Counted from the first letter of the stretch, positions 27,159-36,039 are shown. The stretch is DNA of 47,833 nt from Alphaproteobacteria bacterium (GCA_022824395.1 JAJDZX010000010.1:1-47833), one strand, 5' to 3'. The notes: generated from the letters alone by a model not told the origin. Program-made: numbers and translations.

Positions 27159-27414
27159 CCGTCCGACTGCAGACACCAGATCAAGGGTGAGCGCGCAGAT
27201 TGACGTTCAGGCCGATTGCTCGCCGGCGGGTCGACAATTTCAGTGCGACTTGCGCGCCTGCAACCACAGCTTGGTCGATCACGATGCTTGCCCGGATGTT
27301 TCCCGCAGCAGGGTCGGGACTGCGCTCTGGAGGTCTCGGCGCCAGGGACCGACGGCAGCGGCCCGACGACCTGCCGACGGTCCGGTGCAGCTTGTTGGCG
27401 CGGTCGGAGCAGTC

Positions 27415-27987
27415 TCAGCGCATGTGCTCAATGAGAATCTCGTCGACCGCAGAGATCGTGCGGTCGCTTCCAATCTTGAGCAGCACGACCTCGCCGGAGG
27501 CGACGCCCCTGCCGGTCAGCGCCCTGATATTCACGTAATGGGTGACCAGGATGACGGTCTCTCCCGGCGGGAGGTGGAGCAGGAATTGCCGCAAGTCGGC
27601 GGTCTGCCCATCGGCGCGCGCAGGATTCCGGAAGAACGAGTTGAGAGCGGGGAGGTCCTCGACCGGCCCGAGGTCGAGGAGCCTCGCAGTGTCGCGGCAA
27701 CGGCACCATTGGCTGGTGAGCACCCGGTCGACGGTCACGCCCGCGGTTCGGATTGCCTTGCCGATCTCTCGCGCCTGTTCCCGTCCCCGAGCATCGAGAT
27801 TGCGCTGAGTGGCACAGTCGTCGAGCGTGAACGATGCAGAATCTCCGCTTCCGGGCGCCAGGGCGTGGCGCATGACAGCGACGATGCCGGGCTCCGTCAG
27901 ACGGGCGAAACGCTGGTCGGCGGCGGTCGGCGCAGGCGGGAGGCCGAAGGCCGCGATGAAAGCGAGGAGGATAAGCAGGCGCGTCAT
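27415..27987 (-). CDS. Secreted histidine phosphatase-family protein
   Basis: 190 residues with a signal peptide (LLILLAFIAAFGLPPAPTAA, cleavage near residue 23). Branch-1 histidine phosphatase features: VMRHALAPG with the catalytic Arg40-His41 pair, then NLDARGREQAREIGKAIR, RVLTSQWCRCRDTARLL and the second catalytic His in VTHYVNIRALTG. It would be periplasmic, unlike most phosphoglycerate mutases. The substrate is unknown. Related bacterial proteins are annotated as histidine phosphatases or Ais-like. Divergent from the AbiE operon. Confidence 0.8.
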   Translation of the reverse strand: MTRLLILLAFIAAFGLPPAPTAADQRFARLTEPGIVAVMRHALAPGSGDSASFTLDDCATQRNLDARGREQAREIGKAIRTAGVTVDRVLTSQWCRCRDTARLLDLGPVEDLPALNSFFRNPARADGQTADLRQFLLHLPPGETVILVTHYVNIRALTGRGVASGEVVLLKIGSDRTISAVDEILIEHMR

Positions 27988-28176
27988 CGTGAGATGGAAG
28001 AAGCGTAGCCGGAAGCGGCTGAATGGACTCGCGCTTGAATCCCTGTGCTGCCGGCTCGGGGATCACGCTGACGGCGCTGGCGGAGCGGGATGCCGTCCTT
28101 GCCGAAACTGCCTGAGTCCAGCGCATCAGATCGAGCCGCGCAGGAGAAAACTTGGTCGATGCGGTTGATTTCACAA

Positions 28177-28212
28177 TTGACGTCTGAAGCTATAGCCCAT
28201 ATATGGTTATAG
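28177..28212 (+). promoter_or_regulatory. Promoter and palindromic operator of the AbiE operon
   Basis: TTGACG (28177-28182) and TATATG (28200-28205) are 17 bases apart, matching a sigma-70 promoter. A near-perfect palindrome CTATAGCCCATATATGGTTATAG (28190-28212, written in two parts: CTATAGCCCATA / TATGGTTATAG) overlaps the -10 box, 31 bases before the AbiEi start. AbiEi proteins are known to repress their own promoter by binding inverted repeats. Confidence 0.55.
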
Positions 28213-28242
28213 TCGAATTGATCGAAAGTCTTCCTAACCACC

Positions 28243-29037
28243 ATGCCCCGGCTTCTCTCCGCGCCCTTCTTCAGCGCCAACCCAGTCTTCCGGCGGTCCG
28301 AGTATGCTGCGGCCGTTGGCCGCCGACCTGATGACAAGGTCGTCACGGCGATGCTCGCCCAGCATCTTCAGGCCGGCAACATCCGGCGCATCACCCGCGG
28401 TGTCTTCGCCTCGGTTCCCAAGCATGCCGAAGCCGCGACGTGGTCGGTCGACCGCTTCCTGGCTGCCTCCCGTCTGCGCCATGGCGGCACGATCGCCTAT
28501 CACTCGGCCCTTGAACTGCAAGGCTACGCCTACACGGAGGGGCATGACGTGCAGGTCATCGCGCAGGGAGAACCCGGCATGTTCGAGGCGTCCGGTTTCG
28601 CCTGCCGGTTCGTTAGCCCGCCGCGCGGCTTCGCGCCCCCGGATGGCGTCATGACGGTCGACCGGCTGGGGCAACAGGTCAGGGTGACGACCATCGAGCG
28701 GACGATCGCCGATCTGTTCGACCGCTACGATCTCGCCGGGGGCGCGGAGGAACTCTTCAACTCCCTGGATCTGGTGGTGCGGGTCGACCCCCTGACGCTG
28801 GTCCGCTACGTGCGCGCGCTCGGCAAGGCCACCGCCGCCGGTGCCCTGGGTTTCTGGCTGGAGCGCGAGCAGAAGCGGCTGGGCGTCCCGGATGCTGCGC
28901 TCGAGGATCTTCGCACGCTCATGCCGGCTCAGCCCCGATATGCCCTTGGCGCCAAACCGGGCGAGGGAAGGACGACCAGGAACTGGAACGTCATTCTCCC
29001 CGTCGATGTCCTCGAACGCCGCTTCGAGGGGCTGTAG
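28243..29037 (+). CDS. AbiEi-type antitoxin (type IV TA system, transcriptional regulator)
   Basis: 264 residues. The N-terminal wHTH domain (FRRSEYAAAVGR..DDKVVTAMLAQHLQAGNIRRITRGVFAS) and the following AbiEi domain (IAYHSALELQGYAYTEGHDVQVI, with TTIERTIADLFDR) are typical of the family; the SALELQG motif is highly characteristic. AbiEi represses the abiE promoter and counteracts AbiEii through a type IV mechanism. The start ATG 28243 lies 31 bases after a palindromic operator, and the gene abuts the toxin gene directly (TAG followed by ATG). Confidence 0.85.
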   Translation: MPRLLSAPFFSANPVFRRSEYAAAVGRRPDDKVVTAMLAQHLQAGNIRRITRGVFASVPKHAEAATWSVDRFLAASRLRHGGTIAYHSALELQGYAYTEGHDVQVIAQGEPGMFEASGFACRFVSPPRGFAPPDGVMTVDRLGQQVRVTTIERTIADLFDRYDLAGGAEELFNSLDLVVRVDPLTLVRYVRALGKATAAGALGFWLEREQKRLGVPDAALEDLRTLMPAQPRYALGAKPGEGRTTRNWNVILPVDVLERRFEGL

Positions 29038-30030
29038 ATGGCGGCGCCGTCCCCCCAGACCCTGCAGCGTCTCGCCGACGAGACCGGTCACCAGGCCGGC
29101 ACGCTGGAGAAGGTGCTGCGGCTCCTGGACCTGTTGCAGGAGATCGCGCGGGATCGGGTTCTGGCGGATCGTCTCGTCCTCAAGGGCGGGACGGCGCTCA
29201 ATCTCTTCCACCTTGGTCTGGACCGGCTCTCGGTCGATGTCGACCTGAACTATGTCGGTGCGCTCGATCGGGCCGTAATGGAAGCCGAACGCCCCGACGT
29301 CGACGCTGCGCTCGACCGTCTCCTCACATCCCAGGGATATGGCATTCGCCGAAGGCCTGACGAGCATGCCGGCGGCAAGTGGCTGGCCCGCTATGCCTCG
29401 GCGCTCGGAGGCAACGCAACGTTGGAGGTCGACGTGAACTACATGGCGCGCCAGCCATTGTTCGGCATGGCGCGCATGGAGTCTATTCCTCTCGGCGGCA
29501 TGCGGGCGAAGGACATTCTCGTCCTCGACCTCCACGAGATTGTCGCCGGCAAGCTCGTGGCGCTCATCGTCAGGCATGCTGCCCGCGATCTTTTCGACGC
29601 TCGGCGTATCCTTTCCATCGACGGGCTCGACTGGGACCTGATCAAGGCTGCCGTGCTGGCCATGGGGGCCAGCGGGCGACGCGACTGGCGTTCCATGTCG
29701 ATCGACGCCATCAAGGGCGATCCGCGTGAATTTCGCCAGAAGCTCGCAATCTGCCTGCCGCGCGATCGTGTTGCCGCGAAGGGAGAGGTCGACGCTTGGA
29801 TCGAGGAGACCGTTGCACTCTGTCGCGAAAGATTCGCCTTCCTGTTTGATCTGACGGTCAACGAGCGGACGTTTCTCGACGGTGTGCTCGATCGTGGCGA
29901 AATCGACGCCGATCTGCTGGACATCGCGCCGGAGATCCGTGTCCGAATCGAGGCCATGCCGATGCTCGCGTGGAAGTCCCGACATGTTCGGGAGCATCGC
30001 GGGCTGGAAGCCGGGAGGGCGGACCGATAG
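29038..30030 (+). CDS. AbiEii-type nucleotidyltransferase toxin
   Basis: 330 residues of the AbiEii/AbiGii toxin family. The nucleotidyltransferase site is intact: LKGGTALNLFHLGLDRLSVDVDL, with KGGTALNLF at 49-57 and Asp67/Asp69, then the conserved EIVAGKLVALIVRHAARDLFDARR helix around residue 180. Members transfer pyrimidines to tRNA 3' ends and stop growth, causing abortive infection in phage attack. Length and motifs are complete, so this is the one fully intact TA pair of its kind here. It starts immediately after the AbiEi stop codon. Confidence 0.88.
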   Translation: MAAPSPQTLQRLADETGHQAGTLEKVLRLLDLLQEIARDRVLADRLVLKGGTALNLFHLGLDRLSVDVDLNYVGALDRAVMEAERPDVDAALDRLLTSQGYGIRRRPDEHAGGKWLARYASALGGNATLEVDVNYMARQPLFGMARMESIPLGGMRAKDILVLDLHEIVAGKLVALIVRHAARDLFDARRILSIDGLDWDLIKAAVLAMGASGRRDWRSMSIDAIKGDPREFRQKLAICLPRDRVAAKGEVDAWIEETVALCRERFAFLFDLTVNERTFLDGVLDRGEIDADLLDIAPEIRVRIEAMPMLAWKSRHVREHRGLEAGRADR

Positions 30031-30469
30031 AGCAGGCGCCCGGATACAGGGCGCGTCAGGAACGGATCGAAATTCAGGCTCTTCGCTTTCGGGGCGCCGG
30101 CTTGCTCTGTCAGGATCACCGGGGGACCGTCCTTCGTGTAAATCGTTGTCCCGCTGGGGCCGCGTCGTCGGGCGGAGGGGGGTGCGCCAGCGCCTCAGCA
30201 GATTCCTCGTGACGATTCGGACCGGAAGTCGGTCGTGGGTCGGGTGCAGCGTCGCGGCCAGCAGCGCATGTACCCGCTCTCGATGCCGCTACAGGTACCA
30301 GGAGCGGTAGCTGTCGTTCCGACCCGCCGCGATACTGCCAGTAGCGCGCCACCCGCTTTGGCACCGAGGACATGCTGACTCCGAACCAGGCCCTGACGTG
30401 CAGAGAACCTGTCGACGGGAGACGTCGCGTCGCAATGGCGCCATCTGGAGCGGGATGCCCTCCGGATGG
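30031..30469. other. Intergenic, no gene recognised
   Basis: 439 bases between the AbiE operon and the DUF3237 gene. Several short open frames run through on both strands because of GC content, but none has a recognisable domain or a convincing ribosome site. No tRNA or hairpin of note was seen. Confidence 0.4.
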
Positions 30470-30925
30470 CTACAGGATCCGGTACACCTCATATGTGGGG
30501 CCGGTTGGCTTGCGGTCGCCCTTGCCCACGCAGACCAGGCCGTTGAGCCAGGCGTACTCGGGTGCGCCGGTTTCGAAGAAGGGGGCGATCCGGAAGTAGT
30601 ACTCAGAAGGGTCGACGTTTTCCCCCGCGTTGAGCCGGCGCATCACGTCCTCGGGGCCGTGCCGGACGCCGAAATAGGTCATGTAGACCAGCGCCCCGTC
30701 GTGGGTGCGAAGGGTCGCCCGGACGTCGAGTCGGAGCGATCCGTCGGCGCGGAGCACCAACCAGTCGCCGCCGCCCTGGAGCACCTCGCCCCGGAAGTCG
30801 GGGCCCTCGAACGAGCCGCCGGTCACGTTGACGTTGAGACGCCGGCCGGACGGCGTGTTGTCGAGCACGATGGGCTTGTCGACGGTCAGGTCAAAGACGG
30901 CGAGCAGTTCGGATTGGAGTGGCAT
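30470..30925 (-). CDS. DUF3237 family protein
   Basis: 151 residues beginning MPLQSELLAVFDLTVDKPIVLDNTPSGRR. The family features are the barrel-like strands NVTGGSFEGPDFRGEVLQGGGDWLVLRADGSLRLDVRATLRTHDGALVYMTYFGVRHG and the ending YYFRIAPFFETGAPEYAWLNGLVCVGKGDR. DUF3237 proteins are UPF0311 members of unknown function, often in catabolic or secondary-metabolite neighbourhoods. ATG 30925 has AGGAG 8 bases upstream; an upstream in-frame ATG at 31036 would add residues without family character. Confidence 0.85.
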   Translation of the reverse strand: MPLQSELLAVFDLTVDKPIVLDNTPSGRRLNVNVTGGSFEGPDFRGEVLQGGGDWLVLRADGSLRLDVRATLRTHDGALVYMTYFGVRHGPEDVMRRLNAGENVDPSEYYFRIAPFFETGAPEYAWLNGLVCVGKGDRKPTGPTYEVYRIL

Positions 30926-31244
30926 TGGGGACTCCTGGAAGCGAAGGGGAGACGCATCGTGTGCGCCGCTCGTTATACACGCCTCCGGTAACCCCGGTTC
31001 GCCTGTGCAACCGTCCTGAAGCCTTGGTGCCGCCACGATGTCCGATGCCGGCAGGTCATGACCGGCCGAGGCCTCGCCAACGGTCGCGCCTGACGCACTT
31101 TGCCCGGAGTATCTTCTGCGCCAGTTTCTGCAGTTGGCTTGGTCAGGGCACCAGCCCTCGGCGAGCCGTCAGCTGCAGGAGCACGTGCGCCCGGCGCCTT
31201 CCGCGGTTGGCAGGCGCGCGACGACCCACGCTGAGGGCCACGCC
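30926..31244. other. Divergent intergenic region between DUF3237 and ribokinase
   Basis: 319 bases that must hold promoters for both genes. A TATACA box at about 30975 (GTTATACACG) is the most AT-rich spot but I cannot pair it with a -35. No gene, repeat or RNA was recognised. Confidence 0.35.
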
Positions 31245-32168
31245 ATGGCTGGTCACATCGCGATTCTCGGCATCTTCGTTGCCGACGCCACGTTCCGGAC
31301 CGATCGCCTGCCCCAGATGGGCGAGACGATCATCGGCGAGAGTGTCGCGTTGAGCCCGGGCGGCAAGGGATCCAACCAGGCGGTCGCCGCTGCCCGGCTT
31401 GGCGCCGACGTCCGGTTCATCTCGAGGGTGGGTCGCGACGCCTTCGCGGACCTGGGCTTCGCGGTTTGGGCCGATGCAGGCGTGGAGCCGCTGGTGGCCC
31501 GGTCGGAGAGCACGGCGACCGGGGCCGCTTCCGTGATGGTGAACACCGCGAGCGGCGAGAACGCGATCGTCGTGTGCCCGGGCGCTTCCTTCGAGCTCTC
31601 GGAGGCCGATGTCGATGCGGCTGCGGACGCGATCCGCTCGGCGGCCGTCTTCGTCACCCAGCTCGAGCAGCCGGTCGAGGCGGCGATGCGGGGACTGGCG
31701 ATCGCAAGGGAGGCGGGGGTGACGACCGTGCTCAACCCGGCGCCGGCGGCGGCCGTGCCGGGGCCCATGCTCGGCCTCTGTGACTACGTGACGCCCAATG
31801 AGGTGGAGGCTTCGGCCATGACCGGTTTGCCGGTGGGGAGCGAAGACGAGGCCCGCGCGGCTGCGCGCGCGCTCAGGGAGCGCGGCGCCGAGGCGGCCGT
31901 GCTCACGCTGGGCGCAGAAGGGGCGCTCTTCGACGGTCCCGGCGGCGGACACCCCGTGCCGGCATTCCGGGCGGGTCCGGTGGTGGAAACCACGGGGGCC
32001 GGGGACGCGTTCAACGGGGCGTTCGCGGTGGCGCTTGCCGAAGGCCGGGAGCCAGGCGAGGCGGTGCGCTTCGGATGCGCAGCTGCCGGCCTCTCGGTCA
32101 CGCGGCCGGGAACGGCGCTCTCCATGCCGCATCGTGCCGAGGTGGAGGCGCTGCTGAGCGGGGTGTAA
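31245..32168 (+). CDS. PfkB-family sugar kinase, ribokinase-like
   Basis: 307 residues from ATG 31245. Features: GHIAILGIFVADATFRTDRLPQMGETI at the start, the PfkB signature 1 (PGGKGSNQAVAAARLGA, about residues 38-54), NPAPAA and the catalytic signature 2 (TTGAGDAFNGAFAVALAEG, about 247-265) with the catalytic Asp in GAGD. The GGKGxNQA sequence and NPAPA are ribokinase traits, so ribose or another furanose is the likely substrate. It could process sugar freed by the nucleoside hydrolase at 43814, although the genes are 12 kb apart. The frame is open upstream to 31134, but without a family-like N-terminus. Confidence 0.85.
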   Translation: MAGHIAILGIFVADATFRTDRLPQMGETIIGESVALSPGGKGSNQAVAAARLGADVRFISRVGRDAFADLGFAVWADAGVEPLVARSESTATGAASVMVNTASGENAIVVCPGASFELSEADVDAAADAIRSAAVFVTQLEQPVEAAMRGLAIAREAGVTTVLNPAPAAAVPGPMLGLCDYVTPNEVEASAMTGLPVGSEDEARAAARALRERGAEAAVLTLGAEGALFDGPGGGHPVPAFRAGPVVETTGAGDAFNGAFAVALAEGREPGEAVRFGCAAAGLSVTRPGTALSMPHRAEVEALLSGV

Positions 32169-32348
32169 TTGCCCTGGGCAGGGGCGAGCGAGGCGTTCCG
32201 GGCGCACGGCATGGAGTGGGACCAGTGGCACACGCTTGCGTCCGGGGCACTGGCGTTGTGCGAGGGCCTTGCTGCGTCAACACCAGGCAGCACCCCCATG
32301 GCGCCGTCGTCCGCGCACTTCCGACGAGACCTCCTTCAGTTCGATCAC

Positions 32349-32397
32349 TCCGATCTTGCATTCCGATCTTGCATATTGTCTAGATATAGACTAATTG
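32349..32397 (+). promoter_or_regulatory. Tandem repeat, palindrome and promoter of the Res-Xre operon
   Basis: A perfect 13-bp tandem repeat (TCCGATCTTGCAT at 32349-32361 and 32362-32374) leads into a palindrome GTCTA-GATA-TAGAC (32378-32391). TTGCAT (32369-32374) and TAATTG (32392-32397) are 17 bases apart and could be -35 and -10, with the palindrome exactly in the spacer. This is a good operator candidate for the Xre antitoxin. The stretch is AT-rich compared with its surroundings. Confidence 0.55.
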
Positions 32398-32414
32398 CAT
32401 TATTAAAGACATGT

Positions 32415-32831
32415 ATGGATTTCACCATGGTTGCACAGGCACGTCCGGCGACAGCCATTGACCGGAAGGGCCTCTCCGGCCCGGCGTTGCGCACGTTCTT
32501 TCGCATCGCTGAGCTCTGGAGCCTCTCGGTCGAGGAGCAGATGACCCTGCTTGGGCTCACGGCTCGATCGACCTTCTTCAAGTGGAAGAAGCATCCGAAC
32601 ACTGTTCTGCCTAAGGATACGCTGGAGCGCATTTCCTACATTTTGGGTATCTACAAGGCGCTTCAGGTTCTGCTTCCCAACGAACAGGCGGCCGATGAAT
32701 GGGTGAAGCGCCCGAACGCGGCGGCAGGGTTCGGCGGTCGATCGGCCCTTGACCGCATGCTTTCGGGCCAGGTGGCAGACCTCTTCGTCGTACGGCAATA
32801 CCTTGACGCACAGCGGGGCGGCTGGGCGTGA
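32415..32831 (+). CDS. Xre/MbcA/ParS-type antitoxin of a Res-Xre pair
   Basis: 138 residues (ATG 32415, or 139 minus 5 if ATG 32427 is used). The N-terminal Xre-like HTH (FFRIAELWSLSVEEQMTLLGLTARSTFFKWKK) is followed by the DUF2384 toxin-binding domain (ERISYILGIYKALQVLLPNEQAADEWVKRPNAAAGFGGRSALDRMLSGQVADLFVVRQYLDAQRGG). This is the exact layout of Xre antitoxins partnered with RES toxins. The gene ends in a GTGA overlap with the toxin start. Confidence 0.88.
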   Translation: MDFTMVAQARPATAIDRKGLSGPALRTFFRIAELWSLSVEEQMTLLGLTARSTFFKWKKHPNTVLPKDTLERISYILGIYKALQVLLPNEQAADEWVKRPNAAAGFGGRSALDRMLSGQVADLFVVRQYLDAQRGGWA

Positions 32832-33523
32832 CGCTGCCGGTCGCCCGCATCCAATGGGAGCCGTGCTGGCGAATCATCCCCAGCCGGTTTCCGCCGATAC
32901 AGCTCTTCGAGCGGGTGGCCGGTCCGGACGATCTCGAGGCGGTCTTCGCGCTGGAGGCGCTCACGAATCCCAGGCTTCGGCACGAGGCCGGCGCTATCGA
33001 GCTCGTGCCGCCCGAGGATCGCATTAGCGGGCCCGGGACCACCGTCATCATGGCAGCCTTCACCCACCTGAACCCGACCGGCAGCCGCTTCTCGGACGGT
33101 ACTTACGGTGTCTTCTATGCCGCGAACAATCTCGACACGGCCATTGCCGAGACCAAACATCACCGCGAACGATTCCTGAGTGCTACGGCGCAGGCGCGCA
33201 TGGAACTGGACATGCGGGTCTACCTGGTCGATCTCAACGGGAATCTGCATGACCTGCGCGGCCAGAAGGCGGCCCAGCCGCTCGTCTACCACAACGATAA
33301 CTACGCCGCTGGACAGCATCTCGCGAGAACGCTGCGTGCGGCCGGCTCGAACGGGATTGCCTATGACAGCATCCGCCGGACGGGCGGCGAATGTGTCGCG
33401 GTGTTCCGACCGCCCCTTCTCTCGAACGCCCGCCAGGAACGGCACCTTTGTTACGTGTGGAACGGCCAGAAGGTTGAGACTGTCTACGAGAAACGCGAAA
33501 TCGGCGATGTCAGCCAGTCTTGA
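32828..33523 (+). CDS. RES-domain toxin
   Basis: 231 residues starting at GTG 32828. RES motifs are visible: WRIIPSRFPP near residue 14, GSRFSDGTYGVFYAANNLDTAIAETKHH with Arg87, Tyr98 and Glu108, and later LARTLRAAGSNGIAYDSIRRTGGECVAVFRPPLL. RES toxins degrade NAD+ (phosphorolysis or hydrolysis, depending on the member) and so stop growth. All recognisable catalytic positions are present, so the toxin may be active. It overlaps the antitoxin gene by 4 bases, showing translational coupling. Confidence 0.88.
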   Translation: MTLPVARIQWEPCWRIIPSRFPPIQLFERVAGPDDLEAVFALEALTNPRLRHEAGAIELVPPEDRISGPGTTVIMAAFTHLNPTGSRFSDGTYGVFYAANNLDTAIAETKHHRERFLSATAQARMELDMRVYLVDLNGNLHDLRGQKAAQPLVYHNDNYAAGQHLARTLRAAGSNGIAYDSIRRTGGECVAVFRPPLLSNARQERHLCYVWNGQKVETVYEKREIGDVSQS

Positions 33524-33617
33524 TCTCACCGTATGGTACTGCTGGAACACATCCGGCTAGCATCCGGTCCGGACGGGCCGAATGCTGCCCGCGACTCCGT
33601 TCAACAGGGACCCAAAA

Positions 33618-33923
33618 ATGGCTGCTTTCCTGATCGTCCGCGCCCGGGTGGACCCGGCCGCGCGAGACGCGTTCGACACCTGGTACCAGAACGAGCACCT
33701 GCCGCAGGCGGTCGATGCCTTCGATGCTGTCGGCGCCAGCCGCGGCTGGAGCGAGCTGGAAGAGAACGTGCATATCGCGTTCTACGAGTTCCGGGACATG
33801 CCGGACGTGAACCGGGTGATGGCCTCGGACGCGCTCAAGCGGATGATCGGGGAATTCGACCGGCTGTGGAGCGGCCAGGTGACGCGCACCCGCGAGGTGG
33901 TGGAACTCGTCCAGACGATTTGA
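33618..33923 (+). CDS. Small dimeric alpha-beta barrel-like protein, unknown
   Basis: 101 residues from ATG 33618 (12 codons in-frame upstream have no family character). The pattern AAFLIVRARVDPAARDAFDTWYQNEHLPQAVDAF...SRGW is typical of small ferredoxin-fold dimer proteins (EthD- or DUF4286-like), where WYxxEHLP lines the pocket. These act as monooxygenase- or degradation-linked proteins of uncertain role. It stands alone between the Res toxin and a membrane-protein gene. The DUF assignment is tentative. Confidence 0.6.
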   Translation: MAAFLIVRARVDPAARDAFDTWYQNEHLPQAVDAFDAVGASRGWSELEENVHIAFYEFRDMPDVNRVMASDALKRMIGEFDRLWSGQVTRTREVVELVQTI

Positions 33924-34188
33924 GCGCCGGAGCGGCGCCTTTCGGCCGGATGACCCGGTCCGGCAGAAATCGGTGCAGCAGGGACTGTGCTCCCGTGGTC
34001 ATCCGCGCAGAAGGCCCGGAAAACGGCACACCTGTCCTTGCCAGGTGCCATTCTCGTCAACCTGGATAACGACCGGGGGCCTGGCCTCGCTACGTCGATC
34101 CCGGTACGGCCCCGCCGGCTACGGCAGTCCGGCAGAAACATCCACGACGCCGGGCTGACTCCTCTGCCCTGGGGTGCGGCTCGCCGTC

Positions 34189-34620
34189 TCATGCCCGGTC
34201 GCCGCCGACCTCGTCCGCTCCGTCAGCCTCATCCTCGTAGGACTCGTCTTGGGTGCAGACCGCGATCGCGGCGCACACGGCCAGCATCAGGGCCATCCAC
34301 ACGGTCTGCCAGCCGGCCGGCACTGGCCCGGTTGCGAGAGCCGGGGCGCCGCGCGCCAGCAGAGTCACGGCGTAGGCGAGCGCGGCCGCAGCCCAGATCC
34401 AGCACGGGATGCGGCGACCGAGGACCCCCGCGGGCGCGTCCTTCTTCCAGAAGAACGGGGCCCCCACCCCGACCGCACCGGTGACGAGCAGCACCCAGGG
34501 TGCCCACTCGTGGGCGTCGTCGTCCAGGATCGCGGTGTCTGCGCCGCGCACGGCGACAATCAGGAAGGGCAGGGCAAAGGCCAGTGCCGGCGCCCCCCAC
34601 CAGAGGGGCCATCTCCCCAT
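34189..34620 (-). CDS. Four-helix membrane protein, unknown
   Basis: 143 residues. Hydrophobic helices lie at about 8-23 (APALAFALPFLIVAVRG), 40-56 (APWVLLVTGAVGVGAP), 74-90 (IWAAAALAYAVTLLARG) and 103-120 (TVWMALMLAVCAAIAVC), followed by an acidic tail (DESYEDEADGADEVGGDRA). No family was recognised. ATG 34620 has GGAGG 7 bases before it; an upstream ATG at 34704 has none. It is an inner-membrane protein by topology, with no clear partner nearby. Confidence 0.6.
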   Translation of the reverse strand: MGRWPLWWGAPALAFALPFLIVAVRGADTAILDDDAHEWAPWVLLVTGAVGVGAPFFWKKDAPAGVLGRRIPCWIWAAAALAYAVTLLARGAPALATGPVPAGWQTVWMALMLAVCAAIAVCTQDESYEDEADGADEVGGDRA

Positions 34621-34995
34621 GAAGCTGCCTCCGGACGTCCAACTTTCCGCCAGGGCGGAAACGATGGATGTTCTATGACGCTGGCGACAACGACGCAAAC
34701 GCACGCTCCGAGACAGCGGACGTCACGTGTTTGGCCGACGAGGCCAGCGGCCCGGAGGTGCCGTCGCGTCGTCGAAGATCCAGCCGTCGGTGGTACAAGA
34801 ACGGGTGTTTCCGGGCTTACCTGCTGACGGGATCCCGGCATCGACCGCGGTAACCGGGGCGTCGCCGGCAGCGATGGTCATTTGGCTGCTGGCGGACTAT
34901 GTATGCGGGTGGAGAGCGTCCGTCCCTGGTCGCTGGCGGTCTTGTCGAATGGCCGCCGGACAGGGAACGACCTCGCACGGGAACAGGCAACCGGC
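34621..34995. other. Divergent intergenic region, no gene recognised
   Basis: 375 bases between the membrane-protein gene and the CmcJ-like gene. Shadow frames exist but no domain, RNA or strong hairpin was recognised. In-frame ATGs at 34882 and 34903 extend the CmcJ-like frame into this region without family-like sequence. Confidence 0.35.
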
Positions 34996-35994
34996 ATGAC
35001 CAGACTGGCCACGGAGGGAACCCGGAAAGGGGTTCGCCTCGGTACCTTCCGCTACATGCAGCCGTCGGCGGAATCCTCGCTCTACCGGAACGGCAAGGTG
35101 CTTAGCCGCCGCGACCGGGACGGCAGTGACAGCGGTCTCCTCGGCGTGGATCTGGAGGATCGCGAGATGACGATCCTCGACGCCCGCGCGGTGACGCAGA
35201 CCGAACAGCCGACGCTCGTCGAAAACGGCTTCGAGCTCCTGGATCGCCCGACGGCCAGCCCTGATCTGGACTTCCTCGATCACGACGCGGTGACCCGGGT
35301 GTACTATCCCGAATGCGCCGACATCGTGCGCGCCGCGACCGGGGCGGTCACCGTGGCGGCCTTCGACCACAACGTCCGCTCCGCGACCGGCAAGTCGGTC
35401 AAGCGGCGTATCGCCGGCGGCCAGCAGGTCCAGGGGCCGGCGCACCTGGTGCATGGCGACTACACCCTGACCAGTGCGCCCCAGCGGCTGCGCGACCTGA
35501 CCCGGCCACCCACTCTGAACGACACCTATCGCACGGTGCTGGCCGAGGGCGAGACGCTGCTCGACGCCGCTGCGGTCGAGCAGGCGATCACCGACGGACG
35601 GTTTGCGCTCATCAACGTGTGGCGCAACATCGCCGGCGAACCAGTGGCAACGCGGCCGCTCGCGCTCTGTGACGGTATGAGCGTGCACCCTGAAGAGCTC
35701 GTCGTCTTCGAGATCCACTACAGCGATCGGATCGGCGAGAACTACTTCGCCAAGCACGACGCCCGCCACCGATGGGTCTACTGGTCCGCGATGACCCGTG
35801 ACGAGGCGCTGCTCATCAAGCAGTGGGATTCGGCCGGCGAGCTGGCCCGGTCGGAGGGCGCGAGGGGTGACCCTGACGGTGTTGACCGGCATTGCACCTT
35901 CAGCTTCCACAGTGCCTTCGAGGACCCTGCGACCCCGCCGGATGCGCCTGACCGCTGGAGCATCGAGGTTCGCTGCGCGGTTCTCTACGCGTAG
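34996..35994 (+). CDS. CmcJ/NvfI-family oxidoreductase-like protein
   Basis: 332 residues. The family pattern can be followed: VRLGTFRYMQPSAESSLYRNGKVL at the start, FLDHDAVTRVYYPECADIVRAATGA, the metal-site-like VHGDYT preceded by VQGPAHL, and the C-terminal WRNIAGEPVATRPLALCDG...HYSDRIGENYFAKHDARHRWVYWSAMTRDEALLIKQWDS...FSFHSAFEDPATPPDAPDR.SIEVRCAVLY. Members are non-heme iron oxygenase-like enzymes, some in antibiotic or toxin pathways; the substrate here is unknown. ATG 34996 is preferred because it starts the conserved part. No biosynthetic cluster surrounds it. Confidence 0.75.
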   Translation: MTRLATEGTRKGVRLGTFRYMQPSAESSLYRNGKVLSRRDRDGSDSGLLGVDLEDREMTILDARAVTQTEQPTLVENGFELLDRPTASPDLDFLDHDAVTRVYYPECADIVRAATGAVTVAAFDHNVRSATGKSVKRRIAGGQQVQGPAHLVHGDYTLTSAPQRLRDLTRPPTLNDTYRTVLAEGETLLDAAAVEQAITDGRFALINVWRNIAGEPVATRPLALCDGMSVHPEELVVFEIHYSDRIGENYFAKHDARHRWVYWSAMTRDEALLIKQWDSAGELARSEGARGDPDGVDRHCTFSFHSAFEDPATPPDAPDRWSIEVRCAVLYA

Positions 35995-36025
35995 ACAGGC
36001 AAGGCGGTTCAACGACCAGCTCCTC

Positions 36026-36039
36026 ATTGACCGGTCAAT
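36026..36039. repeat. Perfect 14-bp palindrome
   Basis: ATTGACCGGTCAAT is fully symmetric and lies 32 bases after the CmcJ-like gene. It could be a regulator site or the scar of an insertion. A related split palindrome, ATTGAC-N6-GTCAAT, occurs at 39733-39750, so the two may be sites for the same DNA-binding protein. Confidence 0.4.
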
